Notes: a model not told the origin generated them from the letters alone. A stretch of 64,000 bases of DNA from Ulota crispa (GCA_963920765.1 OY987243.1:34843060-34907059); one strand, 5' to 3'. Positions 49,636 through 62,286 are shown, numbered from the stretch's first letter. Made by a program: numbers and translations.

Positions 49636-52600
49636 ATGACGGGTTGGTTCGGGACGTCGAGGGAAGAGAGACAACGATCCGCCAGCGTGTCCGGAGGTGC
49701 CACAAAGGGCCATGGAAGAACTACCAGCACCGTCGACATCGCATCGCGAGATTATTCCCTGAAGCTGCTGTCTAACAAGCCCGTGGAGCTTCCGGATCCG
49801 GATCGTTTGCTGGCGCTGCAATCCGTCGCATTCGAGAACAAGCACTGGTCATCAAATCATACCAAAGCGGCCGTTGCCACGCGACCTCGATTCTCAGTTT
49901 CCGAGAGACCAGTCGCCTCAAGGGTTGCATTGTCGGCTCCGCTCTTGAGCATCACCAAGCACGAGGATGTAGTTGACTTCTCATCTCGATTGCAGCTGCC
50001 GCACGAACTCGCCTCCTGCAGTGATGTCGATGGTGGAAAGGCGATCGTGCGTAGAACGCTGAAGCGCGCTGCGAGTTTCGGAGGGCGCCCGCAGCCACTT
50101 CCTCTTCCCATCGAGGACGTGCCACCAAAGCAGTTACACGAAAAGAATCTGCCTCGTCCAGCTCTCGTCGCGTCCATGTCAACGCGGATACAGACGCCAG
50201 CCACGAGGCCATTCAAATCGGAAGCTGGGAACGTGCCCTCTCGTGGAGGTAAGCGAGTCGTCACAGCCGTCATGACGGAAGGGCTACCGCTGCCTCCGCC
50301 GTCGCTTGCCACCGAATTGGTGCGCCCCAGCCTTGCTGCATTCGAGTTTCGCCAGCTCGTGCTGGCCACCGACGATTTCGCAGCCTCACGCTGCCTGTTG
50401 AAATCGGCTTCGGGCGATGTCTTTCGTGCCAGGGTTGAGGATTCCAGCGGCGCCACTACAACTCCTGCCAGTGTGTACGTGGCTGTGCTTCGTCTTCCCA
50501 AATCCACCCCACAGGTATCCATCTGATTGCTTAACTGGATAATAGATTTTCAGAGTAATTCATGAGGAAATGCATCTCATTGATAAGATAAACCGTAACA
50601 TGCCATTGTTAGCGATTACTTTAACACATTTGTCGCTTTGGTTTTCCACGAAATCTGGTCACCCGCAAAATTCATCATCTTTGGTCCAGAATCTCGTAGA
50701 CCTGAAAGCACTTGTCAGCCTGAAGAGATTTTCAACTTACATTGCCCGAATCGCCTCCTTTGTCGGAGTATAAGTATCAAACATTGCTCTCCCCCCCCCA
50801 ATTGAGGATATCCGGGTTTTCGTTTTCAGTGGGAGGCTGCTCTTTAATTGCTAATTCAATTTGGCTGGTGGGATTTTGTATCCCGAAGCTCTGTGGGAGA
50901 TATTGGCATTTAAATTAGAAGTGTGATTCTCATTTTGGACCCCCTTCTCCTTTGCAAAATACTGGCATTAGTGGTCCTCAGGACTGGAACTTAGAAGAAA
51001 ACATTGCAATTTCTGGTAACACGAGGCGCTTCAATGTAGAGAGAAAACCTAAAAAGAACAAATAAACAAATAACCTTGATGCACACGTTATAGCTATATG
51101 TAAATAAACAAAGTTTTAATGGCAAAGGGAAAAGACACAACAAAAAGAGGTTCGAAATATTTAGAGAAGATCCTCAGATTCCAACCTCTCCCCCTAGCTT
51201 TTCAGAAAACCTAAAAAAGGCACGGTTGGGTACTCTACTTTTCAAATGATAGTTTTTGAGTTTTCCATGTGAAGTTCCAGTCCTAGCACCTCTATTGAAA
51301 AAGGAGGAAACTTTTTAACCATGCAAGGCCGGATTCTGAAATAAAACAGAAGTTTAGTGAGGCTAGAAAGAATCATGAAATTGTGTACTCGTTGTGATGA
51401 TCTAATTTGGCCGGAAATTTTGAATGTTTAATATGCAATTCTTTGCCTCTGCTGATCGCAAGGCCTCACGAGGAATCATGACTTCTGAGTTTTGTCTTTG
51501 GACATATTACTTCCAGGGAGCCACGGAATGGAAAACCAAGGTGCAGCTGCTTGCACAGATATCGCATCCCAATGTGTGCACCGTCAAGGGGTACTGTGCA
51601 CATGAATCAGGCTTTCGCTTCAGTCCGAGATCGAGAAGGCGGCAAGAGCGTCTGCTGGTGTTTGCGCAGCCATCGAATGGGAGCCTCCACGACCATCTCT
51701 TCGGAATTCGGACTTCCTTGAAGTGGACGACGAGACTGGACATCGCACTCGGAGCAGCGCGTGGATTGCTGTACATTCACGATCATGCGCCTCTGGAGAT
51801 CGCTTTCAAGGAGTTCACGGCATCGACTGTGCTACTGGAGAACGACTTCGCACCTAAGTTGGCTGGCTATGGCTTGTCGGTGATTGTGCCGCTCGTTCAT
51901 CGAAGCTCGTCGTTCGCCACGGTAAGCTTATGGCTAAACCCCAAATTCATTAACCCCTAAAGGACTGCTACCCATTTGAGATACTGAAATGTTGCACATT
52001 ACACATAGCAGTTGACTAACCTGATGAGCACTGTTGCTAAAACATGATACCCATCATTTGCAATCTACATTTCGTTAGTTGTTCATGCAAAGAATATCTC
52101 ATCTAAGAGCATCCTCACCTGCACTCTCACAAAAGGTCCTAAAGGTCCTAGTTTGAGAACTGCAAACCTGGTCCAGTGTACCCTGCATGTGGGACGAGAT
52201 CTTAAAGGGATAGCAAAATTTAGCCCACATATAGTAGTTTCAGCGGTCTCAAGAGTCCTTCAAATTACTCTGTATATCAATGTTAAAGAAATGATGTCTA
52301 GTTTGCAAACCAAAAATAGAGTGTCAAAAAAGCTTGAAAAAAACAAAGTTTACATTCCTCTCTAGTGGTGTGCATTGGGATAGAGGAGCCAATGTGTTGC
52401 CTGCTTTGCTTGAAGTCACGCAACAAAGCTTTGTAATTGCGTTATTGAGCCCCAATGCATGGTTTGGATTGAGGATGCCCTAACATTCTGAATCCTTACA
52501 AATGAAGGAATTAGCTCGTGCTTGTGATTGACAGATGGTTTGTTTGTTTCTGTTTGTTTTTCAGGGAATGATGCTGAGCCAAGCGCAAGCGAAAGTGAAC

Positions 52601-52996
52601 GTCCGGAGCTTCGGAGTCGTGCTGCTGGAGCTTGTGACGGGCCAGAACAGCCGAGACGCCATGTACTTCGGGGACGACGCCAACTTCGTCCGCTGGAGAC
52701 GAGAGTGCATGACAGATGACGAGTCGCGGCTAGAGCACATCATCGACCCGCGCATGCACGGAGAGTGTCCCTCGGAGCGAGCCATGGAGCTCGTGAGGTT
52801 GTCGCTGCGATGTGTGAGCAACCGGGAAGCGCAGCGGCCGAGCTTGTCGGAGGTCGTCGGCACCCTGGAAATGATCCAAGCAAAGCAGCAGCATTGTAGC
52901 GACAAGCTGCGAGTAGAGGCCAGTCGAAATCCCGAAGGATTTCGCCCGCCGTCCCACAGACTTGTCACGACTCGCAGCTGTCGTCATCAAAACTGA
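49636..52996 (+). CDS. receptor-like cytoplasmic kinase family pseudokinase, three exons
   Basis: Exons 49636-50514, 51517-51921 and 52565-52996 join in phase through GT/AG introns to 571 residues. No signal peptide or membrane segment; residues 1-225 are low-complexity, rich in Ser, Pro and basic residues. The kinase-like domain starts near residue 226 (FEFRQLVLATDDF) and keeps the RLCK-VII layout ([54 protein letters not shown]). Every catalytic element is altered: the glycine loop is LKSASGDVF, the beta-3 Lys is Leu285 (VAVLRL), the HRD Asp is Glu392 (FKEF), the catalytic-loop Asn is Thr397, DFG is GYG (Gly410) and APE is absent. Yet all frames and splice sites are intact, suggesting selection as a non-catalytic scaffold or decoy. 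Intron 2 carries a MITE. Upstream limits of the transcript are not visible. Confidence 0.85.
50515..51516 (+). other. intron 1 of the RLCK-like gene (1,002 bp)
   Basis: CACAG|GTATCC at the donor and TACTTCCAG|GGAGCC at the acceptor, phase 0. Contents are AT-rich with a short C run near 50791; no mobile element was recognised. Confidence 0.75.
51954..52010. mobile_element. solo terminus of the CCCCTAAAGG TTAA family
   Basis: TTAA at 51950-51953 is followed by CCCCTAAAGGACTGCTACCC, matching the left end of the 18923 and 40388 elements over 13-14 bases. No partner end is found in the intron; a truncated copy. The right limit is arbitrary. Confidence 0.4.
52107..52480. mobile_element. Tourist-like MITE in kinase intron 2, 374 bp, TAA duplication
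   Basis: GAGCATCCTCACC at the left and the complement GGGCATCCTCAATCC at the right, flanked by TAA at 52104-52106 and 52481-52483. The termini are of the same type as 31455-31857 and 63024-63350. It makes up more than half of intron 2 and does not disturb the splice sites. Confidence 0.78.
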
Positions 52997-54484
52997 TGCC
53001 GAGGCCACAAAGGTGAAAACACAGCCGGTTTGAAATGGATGAAGAAATAACTTATATTTTTGGAAAATTGGGAGACAATCACTTTTTCAAGGTTTCATTT
53101 AGTGTTCTTTTTCTTGGTGAAATTTGCCAGTTGCAACTAATTTCTGCAAATGAGTTTCAGTCCCTCTAGATATTCTCTAATGGAAAGGTGATAGGGCAGC
53201 ACTTGTTCGCCAAGAAAAAAACGCTGGTTTCATCTACTATGTCCTATTAAAGATAACCTCTTCACCATTCTAGGGCAGCAGATTTGAGACATTGGTTTGT
53301 GAGTTCTCAAGAATGTTAGTTTTAATAGAAAAGCAAGCATAAAAGATCAAAGAATCTGCTTTTACACTAGGTAGTAAATGCCACCACCTGTTTTTCACAA
53401 AAGAATGTTTTGAAACACATGGTTGTGGTATGTGTGGCCTAGCTTTGAGGTCAATAGTCGACATCAAAGGCTCTGAAGGAAATGGCCCACGAGCTTGAAG
53501 AGACAACACTCCCATCTCCCCAAGGGCCTCCTTGAAAAACGTGCTCTAAGTTCTTTAGAAAATAAGTAGGTTCTAAAGTCAAGATGAACAAGTCAAGTTA
53601 CATCAAAAATAGGGTTTTGGTTTTAGAAGTCTTTTAGGTTTGCTTTTGAATATTCACAATTCATTCTTATGTTGTTTGACAAGCACACAATAAATTGTTT
53701 AGGAATCTTTTTTCAAATTGTTCAAAAGATTCAATTACTACAAAAAACATTCTTGATAATGCAATAGAGACAATTACTTCTAATGACTTATATGTTAGAC
53801 TTGTCTACCATTGTGTGAGATACATGAGGATGAAACAATTTGGTTGAAAAATGTCTAGCAAAGAAGGCAATGCTTGACAAGGAGGGTAAGGGGCAAGGAT
53901 GTTTTTTTTCCTAATTGCATAGTTTTTTGGAATTTAATGTAGAAATGAATGTCAATTGTGTTACCTCCTAGCTAAATCCATGTAACAAATCAATATTTTG
54001 TTTTTAGATATCATTGTGTATCTCATTGTAAGATTAGTTTTAATATTTGGTTGAAGTAAGGATGTAATTAATTGAGAGTCAATAGACTTGGACTAATTTT
54101 GGAAGCACCTTTGGATTGTGATAAATAAAAACATCTTTGGATGCAACATGTTAATGGTGTAAAACTTTGATGTTGAGAAGAAAGAGTTCTAAAAAGAACA
54201 TGTAAAAATGTATGCACTCCAAGTATATCACATTGACACAACTATTCACAACTAATAAAAAATGGGGGCTTATATGATTCAAGTTTTCTTTTTAAATTTG
54301 AGATTATCATTTGTGCTTCCTTCTAGAAAGATGGTACTTTGTATAAATTGGTAATTGATATGACTTATATATGGTTTAGGTATAGTGAACTACATTAATT
54401 TCAACTTTAAAAAAAAAAAAACTGAAAGTATAAAAGTTGTAAGAAACAAGTAATATCATCCTTGAATGCAATTCGGTAAATTGT

Positions 54485-54746
54485 CATGAACACAATATTC
54501 ATTAATTTGGGAATTCAAGCACATTTTGGGACTTTTGGCCACATTTTCATTTCATGCCACTCCCATTTTATTTCCACTTCTTCATGACTAATTTGGATTT
54601 AGACATCTGTCATCTGTAAAATATCTGTAAAGTATAAGTTGTTTTCTCACAGGTGTGCTAAACAAGATTAAGATGATAGTTTCAAATTAAGGAGACCTAC
54701 AAATTGGGAATTGCCGTTTCCCAAATTAATGAATATTGTGTTCATG
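54485..54746. mobile_element. palindromic MITE of the ATTGGGAAA family, 262 bp
   Basis: CATGAACACAATATTCATTA at the left is the exact complement of TAATGAATATTGTGTTCATG at the right. The adjoining ATTTGGGAAT/TTTCCCAAAT continues the pairing. Fits the 47446, 55332 and 58573 family. Confidence 0.75.
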
Positions 54747-55331
54747 GCCTAATGCGCATAGAAGTGCAATTTGACTTGGTTAAAAATCATTGATACATCA
54801 AGAGATAAGTAATAGTTGTGTTTTTCTCTTGCAATCAAACTTGTATTACAATTCAAATTAACAACTCTTGGTGTGTTACGGACCAAATTTTACATACCGA
54901 CTTTCCTAACTAGGAGCAAGTGTGTATATACAAATAAATGTCTACTACCTACACATAACCCTACTTTTATATACTTTGCTGAGAAACAAGAATCATATGC
55001 CTCAATTGAGGCAACAATAAATAAATAAACAATTTCAGATCAGTTTTACCTCTTTCAGTCAATTTTGAATTTACACTACTTTAAACAATAGAAGTGAAAA
55101 AACCCGATCAGCCCAAGACTGCACTTTAAAGAATTGATCACGAAGACATGATTCATGCTTAGCCGGTATTTGGCATGCTAAGATCATTTGAAACAACAGG
55201 GGTTCAAGCTCCGACAGCAGTGTTTCTTTGCTGGAACTGAAATTCAACTATTGCAACATCAGAAATGGAGGTGAAATCCACAAAAATGGCAGGAATCTAA
55301 CAAGAAGCCAACTACAGCGAAAGATCAGAAA

Positions 55332-55571
55332 CACCAAATTCGTTAAATTGGGAAAAAGAGTACATTTTAGGACTTTTGAAGGTTTTAGGTGATCACCTAA
55401 AATTGAGCTTGCAGCGTTCTTTTTGATACATATGAGGAGGAATTTGCAAAGGAAAAAATCTTAGTGACTCAGACTGAATCCGATACCTTCAAATATGGTT
55501 TAAGGTAATTTTTGGGATTTAAGGTCGAGTACAAAATGATACCTCCGTTTTTCCCAATTTAATGAATAGGG
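55332..55571. mobile_element. palindromic MITE of the ATTGGGAAA family, 240 bp
   Basis: CACCAAATTCGTTAAATTGGG pairs with CCCAATTTAATGAATAGGGC. Internal palindrome TTTTAGGTGATCACCTAAAA. Shares TACATTTTAGGACTTTTGA with 58573 (complement in 47446). Confidence 0.72.
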
Positions 55572-56189
55572 CTCTGAGAGCCCCATCAAACCAGAAGCTC
55601 CGGTCTCTGTCAAAGAAACAGGCATTGTCAGCTCAAAAGAGAATCTTCACATAATCAAAATGTACAAGACGTGCAGCATGTAATAATTGCTCTCAAACAC
55701 AGGTCTAGTTGCATGTTCTCAACTTCTCATATGTTGGTTCTTATTTGGACAACTCTATTTTGTGAGCGTAAAACGGCGAGGCATGAGCTGTGAGCTAAGA
55801 TTTTTATAAATGTAACCAATTTTGAGGGGTAATCAATTTTGAGTTCAAAATCAATTAAAAAAACTAAAAAAATGGCAAGCTTTTCAAGAGATGAAAGTTC
55901 GTGATGCACAATTATAGGTTCCTATATACACAACTATATACACAACTAGAAGTGAAATTTAATATTCTCACAAAATTCTGGGCTCACTACTCACGGATGC
56001 CCGCTCACGATATAACATTCCCCGTTCTTATCCTACAATGCAAGCCACAAACGAAGCTCAACAGAGCCTCTTGAGTACTCAATTGTGCGGAGAAAACTGT
56101 CAATTGCTGTGTCCAGTTCCGGAGTTACTGCCAATGACAAATTGGAGCATGGTCTCTCAACATTAGTGAGCCCTAATTAACCATGAGAG

Positions 56190-58984
56190 AGAGCCCATTA
56201 GTTCAAAACCTCACTGTCAAGTATGCTTAAGAGTGTGAGACGCTCCGTAGCACTAGCATTATCTTGTGGCCAACGAGGACAGCGCAGGTCAACCAAGGCA
56301 CACTCCTACAAATAAATCAAGTTTCATTTTTTTTAATTCGATGTTCTATGAGTGGAAGTGACAAGAATGAGCGTGAAGGGATGACCTTGACGTAGCTCCT
56401 ACGTATTATGCTGAAAACATTTAAGATAACATGGTTTGAAGCTATTTCTTTGGAGTGGATTGGACACTTTCTATGTATCATAATGTGTCAGAAATGCAAC
56501 AGATTCCAGGTTTAAGCCCTTTGCTTTTGCCTATGCAGCCCTTATGAACACTCGAGCTTACTGTCCTTGTTTACTATGTTCACCACTTACAATGAAAAAG
56601 TTGAAATACCGGAATCACCGGCTCTTCTTGAATTGAACTGCAACAGCAAAAAAATTAGGGTGTGAGCCCACCTCGAGGCCTTCGTCATCCTCCAAGAAAC
56701 TAAATGGCTGTTCTTGTGGCTGCTCTGTCATCTCTCATGTTCCCAAAGGATTTCAAGATCTGGTATCAAGGAATAACGTCCAGAGTCCTATGTCAACCTA
56801 AATAATAAAGTCTAAACTTTAATTCGATCCTCATTAAGGATCATAGTCCGCATGGTCTCTTTAAAACATGTGAGGTACGGATGTCAAAACCACTAGGAAA
56901 TCGATCCTAAGCTTACCTCCCTTACAACAACAATAACAACAAATGTAATCACACAGTTGGATTGGCTAGATAGTAAACCGTGATGTACGAATTGCTTGAC
57001 TATATTCCTATTTTCATAGACCTTGGATGCACAAGGGGTTATCTTGATAGAGATTATGACAGATTTTTCTCTTTGTAACCAAATAGATGTCTCCACAACT
57101 CCAAAAAACCACACTTCTACATATGTTAAAATGCTTAAAGCGATGCAGATATTATAGTTTACTTTGATGTTAGACAGTTGTGGCACCCACCTGTGGAGCG
57201 AGAATTCAATGTAACGCTCCGAAGGCAGCCTAGGCAAACAAAAAAACCAACCATAAAGTGACCAGCACCGCCTGTCACTGGAGCATCGTCACAATATTGT
57301 CAGTTCCTGCAGGCCATGGTGCCCGTTCGTTCGAGACGCAAGCACGCACTGCTGGACACCAGTGTTGATGCCTCAAATAATTCAAACCCTAATTACAGAA
57401 GGTAAGCCCAGAGAGTTCATCAACTTTGCTTACCTGTACTGGACGACACCAAAGGTCGGCGACCAGAGACAATTGATGACCAAAAGCGTGTTTAAGAGAC
57501 CCTCTGGAAAGCCTTTGCAATTGTGTCACCTGCAAACCACCGAAGCATTCGTCACCACATCCACCTCGTCTGGAGAACTTGATGTCGAGCAAGAATATTC
57601 AAAAAACATAAAAACAGAACGTCTCACTCGTTCAACACCAGTCAATTAAGATTTCAGACATCAGACATCAGAAAGTCCTCGTTTCCTCATTCCATGGAGA
57701 ATTAGGGTTTGGTGCAAGACACTGTTGAAATCTCGAACTTGGGAGAAAATCATCGAAATGAATGTCAGATTAAGTACCGTCACTCTCACTACGACCACAT
57801 TATATCAGGAGTTTTGAAACAATCAAAACCACAATAAACCACGACAACTGCCACCCATGGATTGAACAAACCAAATGCACGTAAATCCTAGGGAAAATTT
57901 CATGAATACCCTTGAAGTTTGCAATATTTGCATAGATACCCCTGCTTTTTCAGAAATTGCACAAATACCCTTGGATCAAGATTTTTAAGCGTTTGTTTTG
58001 TTGTGCATGCCACTTCCCTTCTTCCATTGTGCACACGTTGCTACTTTTTTATTTCATTACATTCCCTTCTTCAACATTGGTCAACATTGGTCATGAAGGA
58101 AGTACAAGCACAACAAATAAATGCCTAAAGATTATAGTCCAAAGATATTTGTGCAATTTCTGAAAAAGCAGTGGTATCTATGCAAATATCGCAAACTTCA
58201 GGGGCATTTACGAAATTTTCCCTAAATCCTAAACCTAAAACACTAGAAACTCCCGATCATCAAGAGAAGAAAATCATGCACCTGAAGCAAGAGCAACAGT
58301 CCTTGCTGCTGCACATGATCACTGCAACGTGGCAGTTGCCATCAGATCAGGACCACAGCAATAACAGACGAAAACTTGCAATTGGTATAAGAACGAGGGA
58401 AGGATGGCAGTACTTGCTCTCTCCGAGGCTACATTCTTCTCCCGCACCATTGCAGCTTTGATTTCGGACCAGACAGAATATTCTTTAAGAAAGTCCCAGA
58501 GTCTGATCCGCATTTGGTCGAGAGTTTGTGTCAAGGTTGCAGATTCTTGCTTGCAGGCTGCGAGAGAATAAACACCATATTATATTAGGTAAATTGGGAA
58601 AAACAGTACATTCTGGGACTTTCAATTTCTGTTAAAATTTAGTATATTACAAAAAAAACACGCAGGCAATTTCTTGTACAATATTGAAATCTCATTGATT
58701 GCCTCCAAGAATTTCAAATATTTAGAACTTTGACATGTAACTATGCCTACATTTATTGTATGTATGTAAAATTACGGTGGGACACAAAAATGGTCCCTCT
58801 ATTTTTCCCAATTTACCTAATAAAGATATTTAATATCTTTCTTATATATTCTTAGTATTGTAATTCGAAATTTTGAACTGGAGGGTTACTTTGCAGCTTG
58901 AGAGTGATTAATTACCTTCCAAGAGTTCGCAGAAACCGAACGAGGAACTGGTTTTCCTGAAGGCCAACTCGGAGACGAAGACAT
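56190..58984 (-). CDS. candidate multi-exon gene, family not recognised
   Basis: Several minus-strand pieces look like exons. 58916-58984 opens with ATG (MSSSPSWPSGKPVPRSV). 58414-58549 (or from 58557) encodes a helical stretch (LDQMRIRLWDFLKEYSVW). 58282-58321 encodes a Gln/Leu-rich piece (QQGLLLLLQ). A piece ending with donor CAG|GTAAGC near 57433 encodes LQRLSRGSLKHAFGHQLSLV, possibly coiled coil. Further AG/GT-bounded pieces are near 56590-56640 and 56190-56308. GT and AG borders are present, but not all phases close: the 58414/58321 junction needs an alternative donor or acceptor. A MULE-like MITE (57891-58222) would sit in an intron. I do not recognise the family; the limits are approximate and the gene could be a relic. 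Confidence 0.35.
57891..58222. mobile_element. MULE-like foldback MITE, 332 bp, perfect 9-bp duplication
   Basis: TAAATCCTA lies immediately left (57882-57890) and right (58223-58231). The ends GGGAAAATTTC and GAAATTTTCCC pair, and arms run on for over 100 bp (AGTTTGCAATATTTGCATAG and its near-complement). A 9-bp duplication with GGGAAA ends is the Mutator-like pattern. A diverged second copy is at 61538-61863. Confidence 0.88.
58573..58830. mobile_element. palindromic MITE of the ATTGGGAAA family, about 250 bp
   Basis: ATTAGGTAAATTGGGAAAAA at the left pairs with TTTTTCCCAATTTACCTAAT at the right; the left flank also begins CACCATATT like 47446. Shares AGTACATT and GGGACTTTC with the other copies. 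Confidence 0.7.
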
Positions 58985-59309
58985 TGCAAGAGAAGTTGGT
59001 TGAAGGAGATTTCTCTCTCAACTGGCATCATGGAGTGAAAGGACATTCAGAAATTGTAAAATTATAAAAATATTCAGTGGAGATGCGCAAGGAGCGGTAT
59101 CGTCGACACCGAAGACAAAATTTTGTGGAATGTCCTTGATAGATAGTCCAAGCATTTGCGGTAAACGTAGCGGCTCAGCAACGGATCTGAAGAGCTAGAT
59201 AGTAAGAGCTTCGACTTTGGAGACGCTACTGTATTATACTATACATTACTAGTATACTGCTCGTCATACCAACAGGTTTATATCTTCACTCTCTATTTTC
59301 ATGCTCCCT

Positions 59310-59488
59310 GGTCTTTGTGTCCCCATATCCCCGTGCCCTCTATCCCCATGCCTCTATGCACGTGCCCCCATATCCCTGTGCCCTCTATCCACGTGCCTCT
59401 ATCCAAGTGCCCCCTTATCCTTGTGCCCCTTTATCCCCGTGTCCTCCTATCCCCGTGCCCCCTTATCCCTGTGCCCTCTTTGGCCAAG
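59310..59488. repeat. pyrimidine-rich minisatellite, unit about 14-15 bp
   Basis: Roughly a dozen variants of TATCCCCGTGCCCYC follow one another with strong strand asymmetry (C/T on plus). All three plus frames stay open through it, which creates overlapping repetitive open frames with no coding meaning. Confidence 0.88.
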
Positions 59489-61537
59489 AGAAAGTTGTGG
59501 TGCAACTGCCAGTGACTTGTTGTTAACATCTAGTGAAGTAGATAAAAGAGAGTCATAGGTGATTTTACTTTATCCATTTATACCTTTTTGATTCTAGTCA
59601 ATCAAAAACCTAACTTATGCCCGACCCTAACTGATTGAACTCTATTATATGATAGGCCCTAACTAACTGAACGCTATTCTTTTATTATTATAGATGTGGT
59701 AATAATCCACTTTTGTATTGTATCAAATTGCGTATCAGAACTAGATAGTGTATCAAAAATGAACATTTTGTACACCATTGTATTTCAGAAAGCAAATCAA
59801 GTGATTGCAACCTTGGTATAAGGGCCACTTCACACAATGGCCAACCGAGTCAAGAGGACGTGGGATTGAGTGTTCAATGTTTGTTCACAGGTCAAAGAAA
59901 GGAACTAAAAATAGATAATGAAATATTGTTTTTAAAATCTTTGACCAACCTTATTGCAAAATCTTCATACATTAGCATAATTATGAGCCCTCCTAATGTT
60001 CTTTAATTTGTGACTCTCTTAAAATGCATTGAGCCTAGGCTAGGTATATTAAAAGTGTGTGTGAAGTCGGTGGTTGCCTTGTATGAATTTCCTATTCTAT
60101 TGTACAAGTACTAAGTGCTACAAAGGCATGGATTTAATATGGTATTTCAAACTTGAGTTGACACAATCAAGTACCATGCCACATTTTTATGATTTCTTGG
60201 TGTTGTGCACCATCATGCTTGAATGGTTGCCTTATTTCCATTGAAACCCAAGGTTTTAATAGCCTTGGAAAGTGTCACATAGGGGAAAAAAAATCCAACC
60301 ATATACATGACATTTCAAAAATATGACAATTTGCCAAATGGTAAACAAAAATGACAAATTTAAACCAAGAAAAAAAAATGAGCTTTAGGCAATAGATGAG
60401 TGAAAAAAAAAAAACCACACCCTTGTCAACAAAAGTAAGACTTGAGCCAAATTTTTAGCAAAACTTCCTAGATTGTAATGGGGACATCTACAAGATTTAG
60501 TATTTTGCTAATGGACCAAGTTCAAAGCCTAAACTCTTGGCAATGAATTTTCAGGACTTCTTGACTTGAATAGGTAATATGAAGCCTCCAAAGACCAAGC
60601 CCAAAGTCCCAATCCATGACATTTATTAGACCTTCCAAACTATTGGCCAAGATCTTAGATCTTATCAAATTTTGATAGTTTTATAAATAAAAAGTTGACA
60701 ACCTCTTGATCATAATTTGGGTTTCCACTGTTGCTTAACCCACAATTTTTTTGGGAAGCCATTGCTTTGGCTAAAAAAGTGATGCCATGTAAAAACATAA
60801 CATGGATTTTGGCCTCCAATATGAAGGATCAAGAGGCCAAATCTTGGTTTCTTGCAATTTGGTGAAAATTGATGACCTCTTGAGCCATAGTGTGATGTGG
60901 CCCTTGAAAGATTATGGAAACAACAATACAATTCCAATCTACATAGGTTGCTTGGGAGGCCTATATGTTTTTCTATTTCTAGTACCCTGTAATATATTAT
61001 ACATATCAGTTATTATCATTCTCATGACAGCTTCTATCTCTTTACTCTAATTCTAAAACTTTGTTACAAAATGATCTTTTTTGAAATTTTATAAAACAAA
61101 ATTTACTAAGTCTAGTTTCTACTTCAATCTCAAAAGCGAAAAGCCTCCAAAGTTTGAATAATGTATCGCAATTTGAGCTTTGGGCCCAAAATCAAGGATT
61201 ATTGGATTTTCAATTATAGTTGTGCATAAAAACTTAGTTTGTGCCACATTATTCTATGCTATAATACACACCTATGGTAAAGGATTCTCAAAGTCAAAAA
61301 GCTAACTCTAATTTAACATAAGATTCATTCACCTTTTTTTAATAATAATTCACAACATTTTACAAATCTAAAATAAATCTGGAATTTTATGACTCACAAG
61401 AGCCATGTATATCAATCGTTCAAAAATAAAACAAAAAATATGATTTGAATTTAATTGCAAAATGGATCATATAGATACAAGGATTTTGAAATTTCACCCA
61501 CATGGTCATAGACTCCATTATCTAATATTTAATAATA

Positions 61538-61863
61538 GGTAAACATTTGATGGGGGCACCCTTGAAGTTTGTCATATTTGTATAGATACTCTTGGTTTTT
61601 CAGAAATTGCACAAATATCCTTGGAGCATAATTTTTGGGCATTTGTTTGTTGTGCTTGTCACTTCCTTCATAACCAATGTTGAAGACGGGGTGCAATGGA
61701 ACAAAAAAGAAGAAATGTGCTCACAAAAGAAGAAGGAAATGACTTGCATAACAAAACAAACGCCTAAAAATTATGGTCTAAGAATATCTGTGCAATTTCT
61801 GAAAAAACAGGGGTATGATACAAATATTACAAGCCTCAGGGATGTCCATCAAATTTTTCTTAC
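61538..61863. mobile_element. diverged second copy of the 57891 MULE-like MITE
   Basis: CACCCTTGAAGTTTG, CAGAAATTGCACAAATA and GCATTTGTTTGTTGTGCTTG repeat the layout of 57891-58222, with complementary arms up to AAATTTTTCTTAC. The ends have drifted and no exact duplication remains (TAATAA is seen near both ends). Confidence 0.7.
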
Positions 61864-62286
61864 TAATAACATGCATGTATGTACATTACATAGTCAATCT
61901 CTCCATTGTGCATGTCGAGATAATGTCAATGAACATTGGCATTCTTTGTCGATACCCTCTCCTTCCTTTTTGAGCATTGCCAGCATCTTTAGCCCTATTG
62001 GAGAAGTTTGGTTTGATATACGAGAACCATGTTTGAAACGTAACCAGCTTTTCAGATGGTCATGTGCACGTGAAGCAGAGTGCCACGTTTTCTGATGAAT
62101 GCAGGAAACCTTTATTGCAAGGCTTTTCAGCAGTCCCTGGTAGCAGTGGTGGCTGTGGAGAAATGCAACCACTTTTGTGCTGTGCTGTGCTGAACGAGTA
62201 CAATCATAACTGAGCACTCTGCCAACGGAATTTGAGTGTACTAACTTAGTGACAAAACAGAAAGTCCACACGCCCATAGTTTCCAT

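Larger units (their letters stand above)
52997..56190. other. gene-poor AT-rich region with two palindromic MITEs
   Basis: Beyond the kinase 3' UTR there is no supportable gene. MITEs lie at 54485-54746 and 55332-55571. A minus-strand piece near 55585-55640 has a possible acceptor (TTTGACAG) but no clear coding sense. Confidence 0.5.

Noticed and set aside
49857-50522. Minus-strand open frame of 221 codons in kinase exon 1
   Set aside because: Shadow of GC-rich coding exon; the plus frame has splice sites and a kinase-like domain.
59301-59558. Three overlapping Pro/Cys-rich open frames
   Set aside because: By-product of the minisatellite unit lacking stops in any frame.
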